A stretch of 64,000 nt of DNA from Shewanella sp. MR-4. Lineage in GTDB: Bacteria > Pseudomonadota > Gammaproteobacteria > Enterobacterales > Shewanellaceae. The position numbers and the translations under genes were made by a program. A model generated the notes under the pieces. It did not search any database and was not told where the DNA came from. It worked only from the letters and a program-made list of their open reading frames with translations. The stretch covers positions 3,531,001 to 3,595,000 of the forward strand of contig NC_008321.1 in the NCBI RefSeq assembly GCF_000014685.1, in the 5' to 3' direction. Within the stretch, counting starts at the first letter, position 1; each line of letters opens with the position of its first letter. Of this stretch, positions 54,126-62,595 are shown in pieces.

Positions 54126-55319
54126 ATGTTGGATAGCCGTACCATCCAGATTATTAAGAGCACTATTCCCCTTCTCGAATCAGCAGGTCCTGCACTGACC
54201 CAGCATTTTTACCAACGGATGTTTACCCACAATCCTGAGTTAAAAGATGTGTTTAACTTGGCTCATCAACATTCAGGTGGTCAGCCCGTCGCCTTGTTTA
54301 ACGCAGTTGCAGCCTATGCCAAGAACATCGATAACCTAGGTGCATTAGGTACGGCCGTCGAGCGCATTGCCCAAAAGCACACTGGTTTTTTAATTCAGCC
54401 TGAACAATATGCCATTGTCGGCGGTCACCTTCTGGCCACACTACAAGAACTGGGAGGAGAGGCGGTTACCGAAGAAGTACTCACCGCATGGGGCGATGCT
54501 TATCAATTTTTAGCTAACATTTTTATCCAGCGCGAAGCACAGATTTATCAAGAAAGTGCTCAACAGGATGGCGGTTGGTCTGGGGTTCGTGAGTTTATTA
54601 TTAGCGAGAAAAAAGCCGAGTCAGCCGTAATCACCTCGTTTGTCTTAACGCCAACTGATGGGCAAGCGGTAAAAGACTTCACTCCGGGGCAATACTTGAG
54701 CATTAAGCTGCAACATCCTAAGCTCGCCTTCGATGAAATTCGTCAGTACTCGCTGTCTGATGCGCCAAATGGCCGAACCTACCGCATTAGCGTGAAACGA
54801 GAACCTAATGGCCAAGTATCAAACCTGCTTCACGATATGTTGCAAGTGGGCGATACAGTTTCAGTCATGCCGCCTGCGGGTGATTTCGCCTTAACGGCTC
54901 AGCCAAAGACGCCTATCGTATTGATTTCGGCAGGAGTTGGGCAAACGCCGATGAAGAGTATGTTGAACCAGTTGCTCAAACTAAAACACCCAAGTGCTGT
55001 CACTTGGTTGCACGCTTGCGAGCATGGTGAAGTACACGGCTTTAAAACAGCGGTTAAAAGCAAACTTGGTCAACATGCCAATCTTGCCAGTCATGTGTGG
55101 TATCGAGAGCCTAAAGAGGCAGACATTTTAGGACAAGATTATGATTTTGAAGGAACGATGAACTTAACCTCAGTCGCCGATAAAATCGCTACCGATGCGC
55201 ATTACTATTTCTGCGGCCCGATTGGCTTCATGGCTTCTATCAAGCAGCAATTACTCGCCTTTGGTGTGCCTAGCGAGCAAATGCATTATGAAGTCTTCGG
55301 TCCACATGCCGAGCTATAA
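54126..55319 (+). CDS. hmp: Flavohemoglobin (nitric oxide dioxygenase)
   Basis: 397 residues, like E. coli Hmp (396). Converts NO and O2 to nitrate using NAD(P)H. N-terminal globin domain (MLDSRTIQIIKSTIPLLES; proximal His in AIVGGHLLATL near residue 100 region), then FAD domain (FTPGQYLSIKL, RQYSLSDAP) and NAD domain (VLISAGVGQTPMKSML; C-terminal HYEVFGPH). RBS AAGGA seven bases before the ATG. Monocistronic. A perfect FNR box upstream suggests oxygen control; no clear NsrR palindrome was found. Confidence 0.96.
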   Translation: MLDSRTIQIIKSTIPLLESAGPALTQHFYQRMFTHNPELKDVFNLAHQHSGGQPVALFNAVAAYAKNIDNLGALGTAVERIAQKHTGFLIQPEQYAIVGGHLLATLQELGGEAVTEEVLTAWGDAYQFLANIFIQREAQIYQESAQQDGGWSGVREFIISEKKAESAVITSFVLTPTDGQAVKDFTPGQYLSIKLQHPKLAFDEIRQYSLSDAPNGRTYRISVKREPNGQVSNLLHDMLQVGDTVSVMPPAGDFALTAQPKTPIVLISAGVGQTPMKSMLNQLLKLKHPSAVTWLHACEHGEVHGFKTAVKSKLGQHANLASHVWYREPKEADILGQDYDFEGTMNLTSVADKIATDAHYYFCGPIGFMASIKQQLLAFGVPSEQMHYEVFGPHAEL

Positions 55320-55360
55320 AGCTGTACATTTATAATCATAGTTAACTGACTCAAAACCAA

Positions 55361-55388
55361 AGCCACCTTCTCATAAGACAAGGTGGCT
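55361..55388. terminator. Bidirectional terminator (hmp / rsuA-like)
   Basis: AGCCACCTT / AAGGTGGCT stem with a 10-base loop between convergent stops; T-rich on the minus-strand exit. Confidence 0.7.
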
Positions 55389-55411
55389 GAACACTTATCA
55401 CAAGTACTAAC

Positions 55412-56140
55412 CTAATCAGGCTTCGTCGTAAGATAGATAGATGCGACCTCCTGCGCCGTCAACATACGACTCTCGCCCGGTTTTAAGGCTTCATCTAGGG
55501 TAATCTCACCGATAGAAAGTCGGTGTAATCCCAGCACAGGGTTACGAAAACGGCCAAACATCCGCTTGATTTGATGGTATTTACCTTCCCTTAAGGTCAC
55601 CTCTGCAACGTGAGGGGCGAGGATAACAAGCTTTGCCGGCTGAGTGGTGATATCTTCAAAGCCAAAATACATGCCCTGTGCAAATGCCGCGATATACTCA
55701 TCGCTCAAAGGATTTGCCAGAGTCACCCGATACACTTTATCCACTTTTTGCTCTGGCGACATGAGCGCCTCGGACCAACGGCTATCATTGGTCAGCAGCA
55801 ATAAGCCCGAAGAGTTTAAATCTAACCGACCCGCAATATGCAGCTCTTGGCGAGTATCGCAATCGAGCAAATCAATGACAGTGCGATGCTCTTTGTCTTT
55901 GGTTGCACTCACCACGCCAACGGGCTTATACAGCATAAGATACACAGGCTGGTTGGCCTGTAAGACTTGTCCATCAAACACTATGTGGGAAAATTCATCC
56001 ACCAGCAGATCGAGCGATTTCGCAGGCGCGCCATCCACATACACTCGCTCCGCCAGCAAGAGTTCTCGCACGGCTTTACGGTGAATTTGTAGCTTAACGG
56101 CAAGGTATCTATCGAGACGACCGCGTTTTGATTGCATCAC
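55412..56140 (-). CDS. rsuA: RsuA-family 16S rRNA pseudouridine synthase
   Basis: 242 residues. S4 domain (GRLDRYLAVKLQIHRKAVRELL) and RsuA/RluB/E/F catalytic domain: YKPVGVVSATKD, active-site Asp in AGRLDLNSSGLLLLTND, EGKYHQIKRMFG. The S4 domain and overall alignment point to RsuA (pseudouridine 516 of 16S) more than RluE, but paralogues are hard to separate by eye. It lies 11 bp downstream of a SufR-like regulator gene on the same strand, so they may share a transcript. Confidence 0.8.
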   Translation of the reverse strand: MMQSKRGRLDRYLAVKLQIHRKAVRELLLAERVYVDGAPAKSLDLLVDEFSHIVFDGQVLQANQPVYLMLYKPVGVVSATKDKEHRTVIDLLDCDTRQELHIAGRLDLNSSGLLLLTNDSRWSEALMSPEQKVDKVYRVTLANPLSDEYIAAFAQGMYFGFEDITTQPAKLVILAPHVAEVTLREGKYHQIKRMFGRFRNPVLGLHRLSIGEITLDEALKPGESRMLTAQEVASIYLTTKPD

Positions 56141-56151
56141 TCCACCCTGCT

Positions 56152-56772
56152 CTAAGATAAAGGCGCAATGCGATAGGCGCAGCGACGAGCGCCATCGATG
56201 ATATGCTCTTCACGGCTTACAGTGGCGATATCGGCAAATAATTGCTGGAACTGTTGCAGTTCGGAGCGGCAAAAGTTTTGGCACTTAGTCGCTGCGCTGC
56301 AAATTGGGCAGTGATTCTCAAGTAACCAGAAAACGCCATCGGCTTGTTCCTGCGTCGCCATATAGCCCTCGAGGGTACGCAGCTCCACCAGTTTCGTTAG
56401 GCGACTGGCTATATCCGTCATGCCGAGCATCGCGCTGCGATACTGCTGCATGGCCGTTTGCTCCCTATGCTCGATCAGCTTATCTAGGCCTTGATCGCCA
56501 AATATCATTTTAACGGAATCAATCAATTGCAAACTAAGCTCACTGTGGCGATCGGCAAAGTGAGTGCGACTCTGCTCGGTTAATCCCCAATAACGGGTTG
56601 GGCGTCCACGGCCTTCGACCCTATCTTCAATATCAACATCACCCGCATCCTCTAAGGCCTGCAAATGCTGCCTAACTCCCATGGTCGTCAGTGCCAGTTC
56701 TTCCGCTAGGGTCTTTGCCGTTAAAGGACCATGCAACTTGAGTAATTGAATAATCTTATCAGTGGTTTTCAT
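56152..56772 (-). CDS. Winged-helix regulator, COG2345/SufR-like, cysteine-rich
   Basis: 206 residues. N-terminal winged helix (DKIIQLLKLHGPLTAKTLAEELALTTMGVRQHLQALEDAG, then the wing with RPTRYWGL). The C-terminal part has HCPICSAATKCQNFC plus another cysteine: positions 155, 158, 164, 168 and 198, consistent with an iron-sulfur or other metal cluster as in SufR-type repressors. No suf genes are in the window. It is divergent from the FMN reductase gene at 56919, and the 146-bp gap has AT-rich repeats that may be its operator. Confidence 0.78.
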   Translation of the reverse strand: MKTTDKIIQLLKLHGPLTAKTLAEELALTTMGVRQHLQALEDAGDVDIEDRVEGRGRPTRYWGLTEQSRTHFADRHSELSLQLIDSVKMIFGDQGLDKLIEHREQTAMQQYRSAMLGMTDIASRLTKLVELRTLEGYMATQEQADGVFWLLENHCPICSAATKCQNFCRSELQQFQQLFADIATVSREEHIIDGARRCAYRIAPLS

Positions 56773-56827
56773 ATGCGCTCTCCGCTCTTCACCTCGGATT
56801 ATCCCTCAATCGCCCACCTTTTAACAG

Positions 56828-56878
56828 AATAAATAAAGTTTTTTATTTATTTTATCCTTTACAAGATTAAATAAAGTA
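56828..56878. promoter_or_regulatory. Possible operator repeats in the regulator / FMN reductase gap
   Basis: AATAAATAAAG (56829-56839) is followed by a partial inverted copy (TTTATTTATTTT) and a second direct copy ATTAAATAAAG (about 56866-56876), 37 bases (over three helical turns) apart. Low-complexity sequence weakens the inference. Confidence 0.35.
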
Positions 56879-56918
56879 ATTACCTTATAAATAATTTATA
56901 AACAAATAAGTTTACATA

Positions 56919-57533
56919 ATGAACTTACTCATCATCAGCACCAGTCAAAGAGCCAACTCGCAAAGCGCTAAAGTCGCGAGATATATAGCCGAAACCAGTT
57001 TTTTATCGCCCCATAGTGTCGGTTACGACGCTATCCATCATTTAGAACTTTGCCAGTTCAATCTGCCATTTTGGGATGGTGAAGAGGACAACAAGGGCGA
57101 ACATTGGCCTGAGATTGAGCGAAGAGTCGATGCGGCAGATGCCTTGGTTTTGATCACGCCCGAATGGGGTGGAATGGCATCGCCACTGCTTAAAAACTTC
57201 CTGCTGATGTGTAGCCGCCAGGAAACCGCCCATAAGCCAGTGTTGCTGATTTCAGTTTGCAGCGGCATTAGCGGCGCCTACCCTATTGTGGAAGTCAAAA
57301 TGAATGCTCTCAAAAACAATAAATTGGTGCCCATTCCCGACCATTTGATCATCCGTAATGTCGAGAATGTACTCAACGCCACGCCCCAAGGTACGCGGGA
57401 TATCAACCTCAGGGAAAGAGTGCAATACAGCCTGTTTATGTTGCATCAATACGCCCAAGCCTTAGCGCCGATACGCCAACGTCATATTCATCAACCCTAT
57501 CCCAAGCAGCAGGAATACTGCTACGGTATGTAA
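56919..57533 (+). CDS. NADPH-dependent FMN reductase family protein
   Basis: 204 residues, flavodoxin-like fold. MNLLIISTSQRANSQSAKVA (FMN phosphate loop), FWDGEED, then TPEWGGMASPLLKNFLLMCS (the family's S/T-P-E-Y-N/W-G region). Probably reduces flavins, quinones or azo/chromate compounds with NAD(P)H. Divergent from a SufR-like regulator and followed 50 bp later by a VOC protein on the same strand, so regulator and enzyme may form a redox-responsive unit. Confidence 0.85.
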   Translation: MNLLIISTSQRANSQSAKVARYIAETSFLSPHSVGYDAIHHLELCQFNLPFWDGEEDNKGEHWPEIERRVDAADALVLITPEWGGMASPLLKNFLLMCSRQETAHKPVLLISVCSGISGAYPIVEVKMNALKNNKLVPIPDHLIIRNVENVLNATPQGTRDINLRERVQYSLFMLHQYAQALAPIRQRHIHQPYPKQQEYCYGM

Positions 57534-57583
57534 GCAGCTTGGATGTGAATCACACTGACTAAAATCATTACAAGGAACGCATT

Positions 57584-58000
57584 ATGATCCATTTAGAGCA
57601 CATCAACCTAGTCGTCGACGATATCCCTAAAGCACTCACTTTTTATCAAGCCGCCTTCCCACATTGGCGTGTCCGTGGCGGAGATAAAGGGACTTGGTAC
57701 GGCAAGCCGCGCAATTGGATTCATTTTGGCGATGATTATCAATACATTGCCTTTAGCGATAACGGTGAAGGGGAAAACCGCGACTTAACGGGCCATCAAA
57801 TTGGCTTAGCTCATTTTGCCTTTGTGGTGAGTGATCTAGATGCAGTGATAACAAGGCTAACCCAAGCTGGTTTTCCGATAGCCAAAGATGGCATGGAAGA
57901 TCGCTATCGCCGCAATATCTACTTCTTCGATGCCCATGGATTTGAAGTCGAGTTTGTCGAATATCTCAGCGATCTGCCCAACGAACGCAATCGTTATTAA
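57584..58000 (+). CDS. VOC (glyoxalase/bleomycin-resistance) family protein
   Basis: 138 residues. One VOC fold: MIHLEHINLVVDDIPKALTFYQAAF opening, with metal-ligand candidates His7, a second His in GLAHFAFVVSDLDAV, and Glu in FEVEFVEYL. The substrate is unknown; members include glyoxalases, dioxygenases and drug-binding proteins. AAGGA precedes the ATG. Probably cotranscribed with the FMN reductase gene. Confidence 0.85.
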   Translation: MIHLEHINLVVDDIPKALTFYQAAFPHWRVRGGDKGTWYGKPRNWIHFGDDYQYIAFSDNGEGENRDLTGHQIGLAHFAFVVSDLDAVITRLTQAGFPIAKDGMEDRYRRNIYFFDAHGFEVEFVEYLSDLPNERNRY

Positions 58001-58144
58001 GCCGTAAGGTTATTGGCGGCGGGATACATAAACCCAGTATTCCGCGCCAGTTCTTCACATCGACGCTAGCCTAAAAATCGTTACTTTGGCAGGTTAAACC
58101 GCTAAACTAGCGCGCAATCAGGCTTTCCAATATTAGATAACTCG

Positions 58145-58615
58145 ATGACAACACCTTATTGTTATTCCACTACTTATATCTTAGATAAAGCACATTTTGA
58201 CGAGTGTTATACCCAGTCAGTCAAACCCGATCCCACGCTCAAGCCTTACTATAAAGCCATGGGGTTTGGTCTTATGGGGATTGCACTGATTTTTGCGGAT
58301 ATCAGCCTCTATCTAGCCTATTTCTTTGTCGGGCTTGGGGTAATTGAAGCGTTAAATGTGAAATACAACAAAGCTTGGTGGTTGATGCGGCAGATGATGA
58401 GTAAGGCCGCCAATAATGAAGTCACACTGGTTGTCGATGAGCAAGGGATTAGCACCCAATCACAATACGTTAAAAGCCAGATCCACTGGACGGATATTTT
58501 CCGTATTGTGCAAACTGAAAAGGGCTTTCTAATCACCCATAAAACCGGTACTAGCTATATTTCTAACCGCAGCTTAGATGAGGCCTGCACTGCATTTATA
58601 AAGACCAAAATCTAA
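58145..58615 (+). CDS. YcxB-like membrane protein
   Basis: 156 residues. N-terminal soluble strand, then two adjacent hydrophobic stretches (MGFGLMGIALIFADISLYLAYFFVGLGVIEAL, about 39-70), and a C-terminal beta-rich domain (VTLVVDEQGISTQSQYVKSQIHWTDIFRIVQTEKGFLI) matching the YcxB-like pattern. No function is known. Terminator follows at 58638. Confidence 0.7.
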   Translation: MTTPYCYSTTYILDKAHFDECYTQSVKPDPTLKPYYKAMGFGLMGIALIFADISLYLAYFFVGLGVIEALNVKYNKAWWLMRQMMSKAANNEVTLVVDEQGISTQSQYVKSQIHWTDIFRIVQTEKGFLITHKTGTSYISNRSLDEACTAFIKTKI

Positions 58616-58637
58616 TCTAAGTAGCAAGCCCAAAAAC

Positions 58638-58667
58638 AAAAAGGCTGAATCATTCAGCCTTTTGTTT
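58638..58667. terminator. Bidirectional terminator (YcxB-like gene / satP)
   Basis: AAAAGGCTGAAT / ATTCAGCCTTTT stem with a very short loop and T/A tracts, between convergent genes. Confidence 0.85.
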
Positions 58668-58693
58668 AACTCTGCAGAACTAAGAGTTAATTA

Positions 58694-59263
58694 TTAAGCC
58701 TTAGCCTTTAACTCACCAATCGGCAAAATCGTGCGGCCATATTCATTGTTAAGCACTTGCGCCATAGCAAAGTAAATCGCACTCGCGCCACAGATGATCC
58801 CTTCAAAACCCGCGATAGTGCCGATCAAGGCGCTGCCGGTGAAATCCCTTGCCGCCAACAGGAAGAACAAAATGGTCAGCGAGGCAAACACAAACTGTTT
58901 CGCTCTTGGGTAGCGTAGCGAGCCTACGAACATAAAGGCGGTAAAGATCCCCCACAGGGTTAAATACCATCCCATAAAGTGGGTTGGGCTCGCCGCAACC
59001 CCTGCATTGGGCATTAAAATCAGCCCGACTAAGGTTAGCCAAAATAAACCGTAGGAAGTAAATGCGGTAGTCCCAAAGGTATCACCACGCATAAAACACA
59101 TAATGCCGACAATGATTTGGCCGAGTCCGCCATAGAAAATACCCATAGCTAAGATCATTGCATCAATCGGAAAATAACCCGCATTGTGAATGTTCAGCAG
59201 GATAGTCGTCATACCAAAGCCCATTAAGCCTAACGGAGCAGGATTCGCCAGTTTTGTCGACAC
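58694..59263 (-). CDS. satP: Acetate/succinate:proton symporter (AceTr, GPR1/FUN34/SatP family)
   Basis: 189 residues, six membrane helices. The family signature NPAPLGLMGFGMTTILLNIHN is at residues 7-27; AMGIFYGGLGQIIVGIMCFMRGDTFG and FTSYGLFW are also conserved. GTG start at 59263 with GGGGA six bases upstream. Imports acetate and perhaps succinate. Monocistronic; a 7-bp inverted repeat (59297-59317) lies in the presumed leader. Confidence 0.92.
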   Translation of the reverse strand: MSTKLANPAPLGLMGFGMTTILLNIHNAGYFPIDAMILAMGIFYGGLGQIIVGIMCFMRGDTFGTTAFTSYGLFWLTLVGLILMPNAGVAASPTHFMGWYLTLWGIFTAFMFVGSLRYPRAKQFVFASLTILFFLLAARDFTGSALIGTIAGFEGIICGASAIYFAMAQVLNNEYGRTILPIGELKAKA

Positions 59264-60001
59264 AGGAAGTCCCCAAAATAAATAAGTTAATCTCAGTACC
59301 TAGATAAACACTAGGTAGCTATAGTTTTATAAAAAGCGGCGAATTTTAGATAACTAGCAACGGGATCACAACCAAAATATCAATACCAGATAAAATAAAG
59401 TATTAATCATTTAAAATCAGACACATAAAAAATTAATTTTATATTAAACATAAAAATTAAAAATTAATCTTTTTAGATTCAAACAGCTATGAAAAGTTTG
59501 TATAAATAGTGCGCCAAATCTGATTTATTGCGTAATTTTGCTAAGGTTCAAACTTCCTGTTCTCCATCTTTAAAAGTGGGTTGTAGCACACAGGAGAAAA
59601 TCATCAAAAACATTAACTTCATCCCATAAATCTATCAAAGTTGATATAAATCTAGTTTTAGACAGATTGATAACATTTACTCGCATTCGGCAATGAAACT
59701 TCGGGCCTTTTAGACCGTCTTAAGGGAAAGAGCCTGATCTTGGTGTAAAAGTGATAAGGATTGAGTGATGCTTCGCGGCATATTCATCTTTGGCAAAACA
59801 GGTTAAAGCAACGCCCTAAACGGCCAGTAGAATCGCCCATAAAACCACCAAGTTTAACTGGTAAAAATGGCTCACCAAATTAGCGAAAAATTATTTATAT
59901 CTAAAAAATAATAGCAGTGATAGATTGCTATCTGTTGACGCAGCGGCATGATGGGAAACCAGTTAGGCTGTTGTTAACTATCAATAACTAAAGGAAATAA
60001 A
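59264..60001. other. Long AT-rich divergent region, satP / small secreted protein
   Basis: 738 bp with no supported gene. Contents: TACCTAG-ATAAACA-CTAGGTA (59297-59317) before satP; a very AT-rich stretch (59380-59480); then mixed sequence with short frames only (for example about 12 codons from 59768). A half CRP-like TTGTGA (minus strand, near 59366-59373) is too weak to call. A small RNA would fit but I cannot point to a promoter-terminator pair. Confidence 0.5.
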
Positions 60002-60238
60002 ATGAAAACGTTATCAGCTGTTATCACACTCTCGGCACTTATGAGTTTCGCAGCCTTTGCCGATGAATCGACACTTCCTCCTGCACCTGCAAATGATATC
60101 GCTCAACTGACAGAAGTGTGCCAACAAATGGCCTCTGAAGATCAGGTCGAAAATGCCGAGCTTAAGCAATATGTTCTCGACTGCGTGAACGACCAACTCA
60201 CAGAAATGGGCTATCAAACCGTCAAAGAGCTTAACTGA
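60002..60238 (+). CDS. Small secreted protein, unknown function
   Basis: 78 residues. Signal peptide MKTLSAVITLSALMSFAAFA (cleavage about 20/21), leaving an acidic mature protein of about 58 residues with two cysteines (VCQQMASEDQVENAELKQYVLDC), probably a helical pair with one disulfide. AAAGGAA seven bases before the ATG and a terminator just after support it as real. No family recognised. Upstream of the MipA operon on the same strand but transcribed separately. Confidence 0.7.
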   Translation: MKTLSAVITLSALMSFAAFADESTLPPAPANDIAQLTEVCQQMASEDQVENAELKQYVLDCVNDQLTEMGYQTVKELN

Positions 60239-60295
60239 TCGATTTTAACTTCCTTTAGCCTATAAGCTCGATTAGGTTTTTAGCGTGTTCTGCTT

Positions 60296-60325
60296 ATGCC
60301 ATTCAAACCTTGAATGGCATTTTTA
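60296..60325 (+). terminator. Terminator of the small secreted protein gene
   Basis: ATGCCATTCAA-ACC-TTGAATGGCATTTTTATT: a perfect 11-bp stem and T-tract. Confidence 0.9.
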
Positions 60326-60591
60326 TTGGGGCGGACGACTCAAGCCCGTAAACGTTTACCCCACCAAACGCAACAAAATAATTACCGAAAATTAGCAAAA
60401 AACAAAATGCGAAACAAAGGCATTTAAGGTTTTTATTTTTGTCTTTCAATTAATTAGGGAATCTACATACATACTATTTATATGATATCTGTATCATTTT
60501 GCATCCCTTCAGGTGAAAGCACTGTGGATTTAAGCATAAAATGCTAATCTGTTGACCATTACCGAACAACATCAAACCCGAACGCAAAATC
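60326..60591. promoter_or_regulatory. Promoter region of the mipA-DUF3019-RR-HK operon
   Basis: 266 bp, AT-rich. It contains the palindrome TGATA-TCTG-TATCA (60483-60496), about 100 bp before the mipA-like start, which could bind the operon's own response regulator. No consensus promoter stands out. Confidence 0.4.
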
Positions 60592-61455
60592 ATGTATCGA
60601 ACACTGTTTATCTTACTCGCCGCACTTAGCCTGCCTTCAATAGGAATGGCGAAGGAACCGTGCGTCACTAAAGATGAATGCATCGAAATGCGTAACTGGG
60701 ATTTGGGCGTGGCGGTCGGCTGGGGACAAAAGACCAATCCACTGCGGGATTTTGATGATATTCCAGTCTTTTTTATCCCTACCGTAGCTTACTATGGTGA
60801 ACATTGGTTTTTTGATAACGGTAACTTAGGTTTCAGCTTAACCGAGCAGAAATACTTCAGTTTAAACTTAGTGACCAGCTATAGCTTAGATAGAGCCTAC
60901 TTTTACCGCTGGGATCCATCGAACATCTTCCTGAAACGCAGCTCACAGGAAGAGGCAAGACTGCTCGCCACCAATACTGCCCTCAGCACTGAACCCGATC
61001 CCGTGTTTAACTCCTTAGAATCGCGAAACTTTACCATGCTGGGCGGCGCTGAAGCCTTTATTTATAGCCCGTTAGGTGTAGTTAGATTAGCCTACACCCA
61101 TGATATGTTTAATGTGCACCAAGGCGCTGAAGCGCAAATAAAATGGACCTATGGCTGGCATTTAACCCACTGGGTCATGGATATGTCGCTCGTGTTTGAT
61201 TGGAAAAGTACTAATGTCGTCGACTATTACTATGGTGTACGTCCGAGTGAAAATGCTTATTGGAGCCAACATTACCATGCAGATGCTGGTTGGAATAAAG
61301 GGATAGAAATGACGGCCCGTTATATCTTAACTGATAACTGGGATATGCTTTTTGCGTTTCGCTATACACAACTTGCAGATGAAATTGCCGCCAGCCCCTT
61401 GCTCGATGAAGACTATAGCAGCACATATTTTATTGGCGCAGCGTATAGGTTTTGA
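60592..61455 (+). CDS. MipA/OmpV-family outer-membrane protein
   Basis: 287 residues. Signal peptide (MYRTLFILLAALSLPSIGMA), then a beta-barrel pattern typical of MipA/OmpV: DLGVAVGWGQKTNPL, IPVFFIPTVAYYGEHWFFDNGNLG, alternating strands, and a C-terminal YFIGAAYRF with terminal Phe for Bam recognition. MipA family members interact with peptidoglycan enzymes or respond to antimicrobial stress. First of four genes that overlap or nearly overlap (DUF3019, response regulator, kinase). Confidence 0.88.
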   Translation: MYRTLFILLAALSLPSIGMAKEPCVTKDECIEMRNWDLGVAVGWGQKTNPLRDFDDIPVFFIPTVAYYGEHWFFDNGNLGFSLTEQKYFSLNLVTSYSLDRAYFYRWDPSNIFLKRSSQEEARLLATNTALSTEPDPVFNSLESRNFTMLGGAEAFIYSPLGVVRLAYTHDMFNVHQGAEAQIKWTYGWHLTHWVMDMSLVFDWKSTNVVDYYYGVRPSENAYWSQHYHADAGWNKGIEMTARYILTDNWDMLFAFRYTQLADEIAASPLLDEDYSSTYFIGAAYRF

Positions 61456-61460
61456 CACTA

Positions 61461-61874
61461 GTGACTCCCCTTCGTATCAGGATGCTGTGCTTGTTGGGCC
61501 TAAGCGTGAGCTTGATGGGGCCAGCGAATGTACTTGCCGCACCGGATGAAGAGTCAAAGTTAAAACTGACCCCCGAAATCTGTATCACTGGGGATGAAAG
61601 CCAAGCCTGCGAGATCCGTGTCGAGTTACAGTGGCAACTCGCCAATGACGAGCTGGTCTGTATCTTGTCCGATAATAATGCCTATCCTAAATGGTGTAGC
61701 GAATCACTGGAACAGCATAAAATCACGCTGAATATCAGCACATTAAACGATATTCAATTTATCTTAGTGAGTAAGGACACCAATCTAACACTGGCTGGAG
61801 CCAAATTAAAAATTACGTCAACCTCGCAGCCTCAGGTGCGCAGACGTTACCGTAACCCTTGGAGTTTATTTTAA
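61461..61874 (+). CDS. DUF3019-family secreted protein
   Basis: 137 residues if it starts at the GTG at 61461; a TTG at 61452 overlapping the previous stop and an ATG at 61482 are alternatives. Signal peptide (LCLLGLSVSLMGPANVLAA), then a small domain with three to four cysteines (ICITGDESQACEI, ELVCILSD, KWCSESLEQ) that can form two disulfides. Matches the DUF3019 pattern common in Shewanella. Its stop overlaps the start of the response regulator (TAATG), tying it to the two-component system. Function unknown; a periplasmic accessory or signal protein is a guess. Confidence 0.75.
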   Translation: MTPLRIRMLCLLGLSVSLMGPANVLAAPDEESKLKLTPEICITGDESQACEIRVELQWQLANDELVCILSDNNAYPKWCSESLEQHKITLNISTLNDIQFILVSKDTNLTLAGAKLKITSTSQPQVRRRYRNPWSLF

Positions 61875-62587
61875 TGACGAATCCACAATCACCCCACAGA
61901 GTGTTATTGGTTGAAGACGATGTCCGTCTTGCGAATTTAATCGTAGATTATTTGAAATCCCACGGCATGCATGTTGAAGTCGAGCGCCGTGGTGACACTG
62001 TCCTAACCCGCTTAATCAACTACAAGCCAGATATCATACTGCTAGACATTATGTTGCCAGGTATCGATGGCCTGAGCCTATGTGAAAAGCTACCCGATTA
62101 CTTTGCTGGCCCCATCCTACTGATGAGCGCTCTAGGTTCGAGCGAAGATCAGATCAAAGGTTTAGAGCTCGGTGCCGACGACTATGTCGTTAAACCCGTT
62201 GACCCAGCGCTGCTCGTCGCCCGTATAAACAACCTATTACGTCGCCAAAATCAACCGCCTCAGGCCGAATCCCATTGTCTGACCTTTGGTAAGCTGAGTA
62301 TCGATCCCCATACCCATGCAATCCGCCTCGACAATAAAGAAGTCGACCTCACCAGCCATGAGTTTGAACTCCTCTGGTTACTGGCCTCACAGGCAGGACA
62401 AGTGCTGAGCCGTCAGTACATCTATCAATTACTGCTTAACATTGATTTTGATGGTAAAGATAGAAAGATAGACGTGCGCATTTCAAGGCTACGTAAAAAG
62501 CTGAATGACAATATCGAGACCCCCTTCAGAATTAAAACCGTCTGGGGGCAGGGTTATCTCTTCGCCCCAGAGGCTTGGAACAACTAA
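61874..62587 (+). CDS. OmpR-family response regulator (RstA-like)
   Basis: 237 residues from the ATG at 61874, which overlaps the DUF3019 stop. Receiver domain with VEDD (14-16), phospho-acceptor Asp58 in ILLDIMLPG, and Lys in YVVKPVDP. C-terminal winged-helix DNA-binding domain (VDLTSHEFELLWLLASQAGQVLSRQYIYQ, IRLRKKL-type recognition ISRLRKKLND, and VWGQGYLF). Partner kinase follows at once. Most like RstA among E. coli regulators. Confidence 0.92.
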   Translation: MTNPQSPHRVLLVEDDVRLANLIVDYLKSHGMHVEVERRGDTVLTRLINYKPDIILLDIMLPGIDGLSLCEKLPDYFAGPILLMSALGSSEDQIKGLELGADDYVVKPVDPALLVARINNLLRRQNQPPQAESHCLTFGKLSIDPHTHAIRLDNKEVDLTSHEFELLWLLASQAGQVLSRQYIYQLLLNIDFDGKDRKIDVRISRLRKKLNDNIETPFRIKTVWGQGYLFAPEAWNN

Positions 62588-62595
62588 GAACTTCC

